A stretch of DNA of 32,796 nucleotides, from positions 1 through 32,796 of the forward strand of contig JARQWU010000100.1 in NCBI GenBank assembly GCA_040182905.1, given 5' to 3'. This document shows, one piece after another, positions 17,501-29,500 of this stretch. Below the pieces are notes generated by a model that saw only the letters and a list, made by a program, of their open reading frames with translations, was not told the origin of the DNA and made no database searches. Position 1 is the stretch's first letter. Each line of letters begins with the position of its first letter. A program made the translations under genes and the position numbers. Origin of the DNA: Barthelona sp. PAP020 (lineage: Eukaryota > Metamonada: BaSk clade).

Positions 17501-20500
17501 AGTTATTACTTTCTGCTTGAATGTATCTAAATCAAATGACAAATCAATGCAATGATATGGAGATGTCATTTCATGAGTCAATAGATACTTAAATTTGTGC
17601 AATTGATTTGATGAAGTTAGACGGACGCACAATTGAGTCTTGGGAGAAACGTTGATAGTACGTTCTTGAACACCATCATTGAAAACTAAAGTTTGAACTT
17701 TATGAGAATGATGAGCTTCAAGAACAATTTCGGTAATTCTTCTTAACAGATTTGCCTTCTCCAATATAATCTCCTCAGGAATGATGATCAACGCATTTTG
17801 ACCCAAATATTTATAGATCTCATCGAAGTTCTCGATGTTCTTAGTGGTCACATTAATAGAAGCCAATGAGGGAACCAAAATATTGGAAGGATCAGATACA
17901 ATGATAGGATGATGCTTAATCAAAGATTTAATACCCGTCAAATTAAAATAAAATAGCTTACAGTCCTCAAACTCATGAGAAAACAAAATATCTGGAGGAT
18001 CTTGTTGATACAAAGTTTTCCAAAACTTTGACAAAAACTTTGATAATTGGTTTGAATCTAAATCCTTCTTCATAATATCGAAAATATTATTTTGTTGGAT
18101 ATGATGACAAGAAGACACAAACGTGGTATTTAATGCAAAACTGAATGAAATACGTTGAGTTTCACTTAACATTTGTTCAGAGGGTTTAAGAGTAGTCACA
18201 AAATCAGTCAATTGTTTGACTAATTGATGGAGAGTGTTAAAATCTGCTTGAATCCTCTTTCTATCTCTTCTCAATCCTTCTAATTCAGCCAAAGCTACTT
18301 CTAACTCAACTCTTATTTTGGATACAATCTGTTCTTGTTCTTGTAGCTTGACAGAAACCACAGCTAATTCTTTATGTTGAGCATCTTTATCAATATGCAA
18401 CTGCTTTAATTGATCTTTCAACGATCTCAATTGCAGTACATTACCTGCAGCCTGTGCAACCATCTTCAACACTCTCAATAAAGGTACGCATGAAGGGGCA
18501 TGTGTTGACAATTCTGCTGGTGAAAAATGAGAGGAAGCATCAATCGTCACAAATTTCTTTAAGATTGCAGCATCAAATTCTAACAGCTTGTCATAAGTAG
18601 GCTTTCCTGACGTTACATTGATAAATTCGAATAATTTGGCATAAGAATTCTCTTCAACAATTTTCTTGAAACCTTCATAGGCTAAATCAAAATTTTCAAT
18701 CAATTCAACGTTCTGTTCATTAATTAAAGCACAGAATAAGATCATATCGTTTCCTAATAACCAAGAAGGTTCGTCATCATGACAATCAATCAATCTTGTT
18801 AGCATATTGCTGAATAAATGCTCAGATCTATTGAAATTTTTCAAAATACGGTCACATATGTGTTTTAAATCACCTTCCAATAATTGAATGGAAGTACGCT
18901 TTTGCATATCATCAGCATTAAACTCAGGGAATTTCTTTGAAATAGCATTATGCTTTTCAGATATAGCAACAAATAATGCTGAGTTTTCAATCAATCGTTC
19001 CGTAATGTCATTGATTGTATCATCCTTATTATCGATGCTTGATTCTAATACTGTGATACTTTCTTGTAGTTCAGACACATGTTTACTGATTAATGTAATA
19101 TTAGATAATAAATCAACATGTCTCTTGTGTTGAGAATCAGCAAAATCAGTTAATTTACTGAAATACTCAGAGGCAATTTCAGCAACAGTAACAATCAAGC
19201 TTAGATCACTCAAATTAGCACTCAAAACATCACATCCAGGTTCTCCTAAAGGATGATGATACAAATCTTTCAATAAACGTCCTTCTTCAAATTCTTTCTC
19301 GGATGACTGTTCAATTAATTCAAAAGTTTTCATTTTATTGAAAAATTGCTCTAATTCACCATCAACTTCAGGCTTTTGTTCATTAATTACAGAAGAAATT
19401 AGTTTTTCTGGATTTTTCTTTTTATCCTTTATTGTTGTGGAATTTCTACGATTCTTTTTAGCATTACTACCACCCATACGCTTATCTTTACTTTTTGGTG
19501 TATCCATTGACATTTGAGGTAATAAATTATCAGTAATCGTGTCAGATTTAGATATTTCTAATGTAGGTGCTGTCAAATTACCATATTCAGTTCGATAATA
19601 CGATTTTCCTTGTAATTCCATCAGATTTAAGGTGGTATTCAATAGATCTTCAACTACATCATCTACGTTCTTTCCATTAAACAATTGAATATTATACTTC
19701 ATGAAAACACCCAACAGTTCTTTTACTTCTTCAATATAAATTGGGAAAAAATGTTTAACATGTAATAAAGGCACAGACATTGATAATAATTTGTTACTAT
19801 ATATGGTGTATAATTGTACAGCATATCTATAAGCCTCTGAATTGATATCAAACAGTAAAATCACTTTAGCATTCATTTCAGACTTGGTAACCTCCAATAA
19901 TAATCTTTTTTTCTGTTTATCAGTCCATCCAATGAAATCAATTTGACGTACTATCAAAACGCAATTCCTTACTGTTTGTAAACACTTGATAATCTCTTCA
20001 AAATCAACATAATTACAAGCCAATATTGGTTTCAATTGATTATATCTGGCAGCACAAATGAAAATTCCAAAAATTATGTTGATGACAATAAGATAAGGAC
20101 TTTCAACGTTTGTAAAATCATGTAATCCAAAAATAATCGGTTTTTCATCCATTTGTAAATATGCTACAGCAGAAAATATAGCAAACTTCAAATCATACTC
20201 TGAATAACATTGACAATATTGTTTCATCTTAGGTGCCAATTCAATAGCTTCATAGAATACTTCATCCATAGCCAACAACTCAAATAAACGCTCACCATTA
20301 GCATTATTACTTGAACCAGAAGTGTTACTATCAATGAGATTTTCATTGGTTCCAGAAATGCCATTATTCTCACCGGTAGAAGTCGAATGGAACAAAGGAA
20401 TCTTGAAATTACACATCAATTCGATAGAAAGATTCAACGGTAAACATAATTGCTGGTTGATTTTGTCAAATAATTCTTCAACTTTTTTAACATCAGCTAA

Positions 20501-23500
20501 TTGTAGTACAATAGATAATGAAGAACAAAAAACACCAACAATATCACTAATATCACAAACGGGCAATCTCCAAAGATTATATAAAACAAAATGTACGTCT
20601 GAATTTGTAATAGGAACATTGCTAATTTTATGGATCTTTGGTAATGCTTTGAAAAGCATTCTGATAGAATTAATCAATCTAGGCATGACATTTAAAGATA
20701 TTTCTTGCTTAAAATTACGATTTGCACTGAATACTGCAGGTAAAGTTAATGAAACAACACTTTGTGAAGCAATATTTAGATCGTTAACATCAGCACTAGA
20801 ATCGACTGTTTGTAACTCAACAAAAATAGGGAAAGTTTTGGAGAAGAATCTCTTTTCTAAATTTCCAATACCAGTGCCTGTTACACTACCAATAGGGAAA
20901 GTCTTTTCAAAGGTAATTTCGGTCAATTCATCATTAATACAAATATGTTCGACAACTAACTTCTTCAATAATGTAATTCCAGACAATTCCCCTTCATTAT
21001 ATGTGTCTGAAAACAGATTAATGTTATCTAACTTCAAAACAAACAAGTTTAACATGGAAACAGTGGAAGGAGAATAAGAATTCGTTGAGTTGGAATGGTA
21101 AAACTTTTCAATTTCCTTGAATAAAGTTTTGGTGTGATCAGACGTTAATTTTAAAGTAGCTACACCAGCTTTGGTTTCGGAAAATAACGATTCCAATGTG
21201 GAGGATTTACCAGATTGATACCCTCCAAAAATCAAAGGAAATACAGGATTGGTGACGAATGGTGAACTACGTGCAGATATTAACATTCTCATCAACAATT
21301 CTATGCTATAACTCTCAGGTGTATGAGGAATCAGGTTTCCTAGTTGTTTTATAACCTGCTCTGAACCTGAATTTTCGGGAACTGCCGGAATGTTAAAATC
21401 TGGAACCAACATTGACACTAAATTCCATTCTGATGTGGCTTCATCTAAAGAATAACTTAAAAGATCAATTCCAGCATTATTCATAATATCGTCAGGTAAA
21501 GCATTATCTAATTTGCTTTGTTTTCCAGCTAAAGAAGAGTTAATTGTACCATGTGAAGAGGATTGAATAAAACTATTAATTTGTTTCATTAATTCTTCTG
21601 GCATACCAGGAATCTTGAGTCCAATGGCAAAGAAAATTCCTACCTTAGTTCTACATTCAACAGGAACTGGTCTACAAATACTGTTAAATAAAGCGTATAA
21701 GAAAATTCGATGCACAGTACGTACAGGTAATGGTAAAGAGAAAGCACCTGAAGAACCAATGAATTGGTGGATTAAGGATCCTATCAAAGCACACATGCAT
21801 CTAGCTATTTGAAATGGTGAAATGGTTTCATAATAATAGACATCCAAAGGAGAATTTTCAGTATAAACCAAAGAATATGCTATAACGAAATATTTTTGGA
21901 ACAATTGACGTAATAAATGTGCAGTACTGGCTTCATGTAAATCTTGAACACTATTAACTAAATTTTCAGGATACCAACTTTCATCAACTTTGATAAATAA
22001 AGATTCTGGTTCAACAAAATTCAAAGTCATATGAGATTGTTCACTGGAGAATATTCTGGAAATCATTTCATCAACAACATGTTCCCAATTAACACCTTCA
22101 TTGTACAAGATAGGTGGATATGGTGTGTTGAAAACAGCATTTTCACCATTTTCAAAAATAATGGAAAAAGAACTGCTAGACTTTGGTTTTTCCAAAGCAA
22201 ACTTTCTTAAATAAAAGTGACAATTATTATTAATCCAATAATTAAATAAAGGAATAATGGTTAAAATAGTTTTTTGAGACTCTAATTTCTCAAATACAGG
22301 AACTTGAGAAAATACAGCATGTTTATGAATTCTAAAGTTCTCACACAACTTTTCATGCAGATCATCAGTGACTTTGGAAACTACACCCTTAAACAAATCA
22401 TTGTAAGACTCGATACTAAATCTCTGATGTATGGAATGAGATCCTTTTCTCAATCGTTCAATAATCTTAATCACCACTGCAACTGAAGCTGACTTTCCAC
22501 TGAATTCTTTTCCTCGGGTACTGATGACTGTTGAATTCGCACAGACAGTGAAACAACAAATGGTGTTTCGAATGAAATGGGCACCTAAGCTGTTAAAACC
22601 AAATTTATCTGCTTCTTCTCCTATCATTCTAGTCATAGGTATTTTCAAAAATGAATGATTAGCTGCTTTCAATCGATGCAATGATTTTGGTAAATTATCA
22701 GAGGAAACTATTTCATATTGACGTCTGGTAACAAATGTCAAAGGTTTTAGTTTTGGTGCATCATCAGGTCTCAATAATGGATGCAAGGAATAATAGAACC
22801 GATCATTTCGTTTGATGAGACATCCAAAGATATCCTGTATCATTGCATGAGCCTTTCCACAATCGTCATTCCAGACAACATTCTTCTTGATTGTTTTATT
22901 GCTACCACCACGTTGGGTAACAGGTTTTTCATTATTCTTAGCGTCCAAGAATCTGTTTGAATCGAAATATATTTGTAGTTTGTTTGCTTCAAACAAGTAA
23001 GGGAAAGACTTATTAACTTGTCTGATAGAACTTTCATAGGACTGCAGAGCTTCCAAACGTTGGTCCAGTGAAGTTTTACTGGAGACAGTATATGAGAGAT
23101 TAACATATAAGAATCCAGCAAGTAACTGATTTTCGTAAGCAGCATATGCCATCATTGATTGAGGTATAGAAATTTTCCCTGCTCTTCTCATTGAACAAAT
23201 ACGACTATTGTATGTGTTTAGAGCTTCCATGTTTATTGAAGGTAATTCTGGATCGCAATATTTAAATAAACTTGCACTTTCAATTAAGTTATTGACAGCT
23301 GTTAATTGAAGATCGATCTCCATCAATCCTTCAAAATATTTTAACACTTCATTAACTTTTGGTGCCAATTGAATATGGGAAATAAACCCAGATCTACCTA
23401 ACAACATCGAAATCAAAGCTTCTCTGTCAGGGTTTATGGTATTGATTGGTCTCATCATTTCTGAAAACTGTTCGTGAATTTCATCCTTATCATCAAATAT

Positions 23501-26500
23501 AGAACTGTTAGAAATGAAAACACCAAAGGAGGGATTAATAGATAAAGGCAATTGGAACGCAGGATGCACCAGTTCATTATCATCAATATCAATTGAATGA
23601 ACCAAACGATTCAAAGTAACCAAAATGTTGAGATACTCGGGATTCAAAAATTCAATTCCAACGAAATGGATGATACTGCCTAAGGTATAACTAGAACATA
23701 ATAAACGATCAATGATATTGGGGTCAATGTTCACGGCAAAAACGGTTTCGTGATTTTTACCAAGAATACTGGCAAGTAATCCAACCAAACTCTTGCGTCC
23801 ACTACACACTTGCGGTAAATAACCAACAGTATTGGTAACAATACAAGAAGCCAAACCATTCAATGATTCAACAATAGCTGGAGTTAAAACTGGATGTTGA
23901 ATGAATGGGTCCATAGTGAATTCAACCTCTTCATCATTAGCCTTCTGTCTTAATCTTAAACCCATAAATTCATTTGAATAATAGAACGGTCCATTAGGGC
24001 CAATAGATACTGTGACATTATCTTGTCTACTCCAATGATATCTGATCTGAGAATACCAACTGGATTCATAAACACTTTTTGTTCGTTCATTCAGTAAAGT
24101 ATCAAAGATATCACGATAATATAACGCCCAACCCAAAATATACTGTAATTTTGCTCTTCCTAATTCATTAGAACAAATATTAACCAGATTAATTGGTAAA
24201 TCTTCATTATTAACATGACATAACACAGCAAATATTTGAGATAAAATATGTTGGTTTTCATTGGTGAAATTCTCCAAAGATAATCTGTCATGTTTTAATG
24301 TTTTGAGCATTTCATCGATTTTATTGGTCATTTGAATATTATGTATTAATCCAGCTATCTGTGCAGGTACATCTCCTAAAATATCAAAGAAACTTGTTTT
24401 TTCAGCCTCTTTCAACATTTGTGCCACACATAAATTCATGCTATTTACCATGCTATCACATAATTCATTCAAAGCAACGTCTTTTGGTGGAACAAATGTT
24501 TCTCTTTCCTCTTCATTGTCTTTAAATTCATCAACAGATATATGGAAATCGATGATTAACTTAACAGGACGATCTAAGACTAGATTCTCACCAGAATTAC
24601 ATTTTAATCCAATAACCATCTCAGGATTGGTCTTATCCAACATCAGTTCATCAAATCCAGGGAAACCACATCTGGCAATAAGTTTTTGAAGTTTGGCAAC
24701 ATCATTAGAACCAAGGATACCATATAAAGCAATGATGTCTTGATCACTAAAGCTGAATAAACGGTTGCAACGTAACCTCTGACTGGTCAAAAACTCAGTT
24801 AATCTCATATTCGATGTAATTTCATTCATCTTTTGAATTAAGAATTCAGGTTCTCTTCTAAAACTTAAAGAGTGTCTGTAACTCTTACAGAACGTAGGTA
24901 ACAACAGATATTCATGTAATTCCAATTGTTGTAACAATTTATTCCATAAAGTATGCAAACGATGATAGATATCAACTTGTTCTTGGAAAGATCTTCTCAA
25001 AGAAGGAATTTTCGTTATGTAATTCATGAATAAAACTGTCAATTCAACATTTTTCGTTTGTAAGGTGGATAACACATCTAAATTCAATATTAGATGCTTT
25101 AAGATCATAGATGCTTTTGTTAAATTAGCTTGTAAATCAGCAATCATTGATTCAACAAAGTCAGCATGGGCAGGGAAATCCAATCCACCTAACATGGATG
25201 TGGCTTTACCAATATCGCGTTGTTGATTTTGCAACTCTTCAATTATTTGGGTTAATCCAGTTGTTTCTAGAATCTTAAAGTTTATTACACTATCTGATTC
25301 TACAGCAACAGCACGACATGTAGCCCAATGATGGTCAATTTGTTCCAACATCTTGGTAACATCAGAACAAATAGGTGACACTTCAACAGCTACTTTTACT
25401 AACGCAGTACCAACAGGTTGGAATAAATGATAAGAAACCAATGAACGGATTGACAGATTGGCAAACTCTAAATTTAACGTAGTCAAGGTTTTAGCAGCAC
25501 CATGAGATTGACTTTGCTGGTGAATATGTGCAACACAAGCGTTATGTAGCAAACATTGCCATTGTGCTGCTGACATGTTAGAATCTTTTAATTTCTTCAA
25601 AAGGGGTAACATGTGCTCCAATTTTTCAATGAATTGAAGCGTCTCAATGATAAGAGGACTTTCTTTTGAAACTTCCACAGCTTTTTGCATCTGATTATTG
25701 AATAAGTCTTCATATTTCTTCTTTAAAGTCTCCAACTCATCAACCATTACCGATAAATCGGCATTTTGTAACGAAGAATCTAACAAAGTAATGTGAAGGG
25801 TCTTACAACGTCCATGTAACTCAACTATTTGACCAATGAAAGTAATTATGCTGTCAATATTATTAAATTCACCTCTTTCCTTAAAGTTAGACAAAAAGAA
25901 AAGTCTAGATCCCATTTCGACCAATTCTATTTCGGTTTTGATAGAATCTAAGGAAGATTCCAACACTTGATATTGTTTCAAAGCTTCATCAACGGTTAAT
26001 GAAGGATGTAATGGTGATCTTGAATCCAAATCAGCTTGAATTCGGGGTAAATCAACGTGTAAACGTTTTTCTCTTTGATGAACATATGAGATCAAATCAG
26101 GAGCTGCATTTTCAAGTTTCTTTTCAGCACTGAAAAGATAATCATGCAGACCTGTCCAAATAGTATCCAAAGATAAAATCAAAAAGGCTTCAACTGCCAC
26201 AGAAGCAACTTCATCAGGTTTAATTACATCTTTTTCTTCTTCGTCATCACTATTTTCGTTGATGGCTTCATCTAATTCATCAAAACGATGACTACCTTTA
26301 GTTGAACGTTCTTCTTCAACAATATCTTGTAAATTATCTTCTTGAGGATTCTCAATCAAAAGATCGACATCTAAAGTGTAATTTTGTGTAGTTTCTTGCC
26401 TTACCAACCAACCTCTCCAAATTCGTTGAATAGTTAAAGCATGAGCCTCCATTTCCTCTCTAACTGCTTGATCCATTGAAGAATAATCTACAGCGGATAT

Positions 26501-29500
26501 TACTGAACCCTTTTCATCAGTATAATTAGATAAAAATGATGCTTGAGAATTCTGTCTTACAGATAATCCACCAGAGATTAAAGAAACTCTTGATCCCAAT
26601 AAAGAACGTTCCTCCAATTCACTGCCAGATATATAACTCTCAGTATAAGTATCAAACACTTGAGGACCTTTACCAGCATCAACCCCCAACATGTTGAGTG
26701 GAGAAAGCATTTCACCGGTAGCAAAATTTTGAGAAAATTTTAAATGAATTTCTCCTGCAGAAGCAACAAATTCGGGAGGAATACCGACCCCAAACTTTTG
26801 TAATAGAGAATAGAATGATCTGATATCATTCATTCCCAACTCAATATCGACCGATTGTTCTTTAAAATCCATAATTTTATGGGCCAATAAATCATAAGAA
26901 GGCAAATCAGAAATAGAATAATCAGCGCAAAATTCTCGCAAGAATTCATCACAAACCTTGAGAATTTGGATCATTTTACCATAAAGGAAATGTCTAACGG
27001 GTGCTACATAAGCGGTCATGGCCAATTGTAATTCTGAGAGTAGAATGTCTTTCTCATGTGACATTTCAAAGGCTAAGGTACCATTCGAATGTTGAACAAA
27101 AACAATAGAGGGTAAATTCCATATTTGTTCTCTAACTTGTCTAAATTTCAATAATCGAACTTCTAACTCTTCTGGACTTAACTTTTCCACATTGATTTCA
27201 TCAACGTCTACATCGAATGAAGAAAAGTTATTCTTTATTATCGAGTAAATGGCGTCATTATCTTGTTTAAGATATTTCCCCACAGAATTTAAAATAGAAA
27301 GAGGTTTGATAAGACTGGAAAGATTTAAACTCAAATTCCAACTTTTACAAACTTCTAAAGAACCATTGATAATTTGCTTCAAAAACTGTTGCAAATCACC
27401 AGTAAGACTCTCGATATTACCCAAAGCAATATGCACAATGACATTATTACGTTCAACTTTTTTGTTATAATCGTACAAAGCTCTAATTTTCTTTTCTGCA
27501 CCTAATCTTTCAATAGGATCAAAACTTCTCAATAATAATGGATCAAAGACCTCCTTAACTTTTAAAATGGAATTTAAAATGGAGAAAGTAATTGCTTCAC
27601 TCAACAATTTCACAAATAATCCTTGTAATTTTGCAATAGCTGGAGAATCTCTAGCAAAGTGTAACAAACCTTCAAATCCACCATAAAATTGCTCGATTAA
27701 AAATTGCAATGTCTTGTGTTGTTGTAAACAAAACTCACTCTGATGAATAAAGAATCGAGTGTTTGAAATGGCAGAATAATCATTACCATCAATGGTAGTT
27801 GAACGCATTTCAGGATCGTTCATCAAACTATAACTATAATTTTCATCAAAAAATCGTAATTTGCTGATACTGAGTATTGTTAAATAAACTTTTGATCTCA
27901 AAATATTCCTAGCAAAATCAATTTCATTCGAAATATCTTGCAAACTATCTGCACATGACTCAAAAAAAGGTGAAATGTTGAAGGAATTCCAAGTTAATAT
28001 AGTAGTTGCAGGTTTCAAAGTCTCATCTAAGTTATTAATTTTCTTTGATAAAAACGCAATTAAAACCTCATCTAAATCACCTAATAGATCATTTAAAGAA
28101 TCCAATAAATATTGAATCTGTGAATGGGTTGTTTGGAAACGTTCTTGTTGGTCTAAAAATGAAACAACACTGTTAGAGGTCTCAAACTTTTGAAAAATAT
28201 AGTTTGCTTCTTTAAATAACGTTTTCATCTCAATAGGTCGACACAAATTCAATTTGTGGTTTTGACGCACTAATAATGGGTTGTTCACAATTTCTTTTGT
28301 TTCTTCAAAATTCCTCAACCAAGAAACTGCAAATAAAGTTTGATATTCAACCAAAGTTGACATCAAACCATTATAACGTTTAACCAATCTCCTAGCACGT
28401 CCTTGAGGTATCAAACTGGAAGTATTAGCATCAGATGATAAAAATTTGGTAAACATTTGCATGGGTATTTCGATTAGTCGAATTAATGAATCACTCCATT
28501 TTAGTCTTTGTACAACTGGAGCTTCGTTTCGACCAATTTCTGGAGATTGTTTTTGACGTTCATATTTTCTAGCCGTTTGTTCAAGCAAATTCTCAAATTC
28601 ATTCAAAACCATATCCATTTGAATGTCTAGAATGCTACGAACAATTGTTCGATCAGCTAGAACAGCAAATTTCTCCAATAATGCTATTTGTTTAACCAAT
28701 GTTCCAGATTCTGAAGAAGAAAACATTACAGGTATCCTTTCTACCAATTCTTCTTCAAATGCTGTTAAAGCTTTTCTAAAAACATCACTTTGTGCTTTAA
28801 AATCAACATCAACATCAAAAGGATCAACAGTAGAGACTAATAACATGTCCAATTCTTTTTTAAGTTCAGAATAAGACAATATTGTTCCATTCAACGTAGG
28901 TAAATTATCAAATAAGGTCAAATAACATAAAACAGACTCTAGTAACTTAAAAATAAATACTACACGATTCAAAAAAGGATTTAACTCATCAAAAGCATCA
29001 GCAAACATGGATATTGCATCTTCTTGTGAAAAAGTTTGAGAAAAATGAAATTTAAAACTTTCCAAAAGATCTTTCAATTCAATTAATAAAGTGATTTTCT
29101 CCTTTAATTTATCTTTCGCTAATAACTCAGATAACGTATGGTTGCTCTGTTTGAAGATACAATAAGTACAGAACGACCTTAATAACGTGGCAACTTTGGT
29201 TAGTAAGTTCAAAAAATTTTCATCTGTTTGACAAAATTTTGAATGTGCCTGAATGCTACGTAAACATTCGACTATGTTTGAAAGGTTTGTTTTATCGGGT
29301 ATTACAGGATTTTCACGTTCATAAAACATACACAATAATTTATCAAGATTTGTTAAGCCCTTTACAGCATCTTTTGCTATTAAAAACGCTTCAGATAATT
29401 GTTGATCCGTATTTCTCCATAATCTTAGTAAAGATGATCTATTTAACGAAATAACAGCTATTACACCTCTAAAAGGTCGAGTTTTTAATTGTTGTTGTAC

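Noticed and set aside
20322-21077. 251-codon plus-strand frame inside the dynein gene
   Set aside because: It lies wholly antisense to a well-supported coding stretch (AAA3 region). Its product shows no domain, and its stop-free length is explained by codon use on the other strand.
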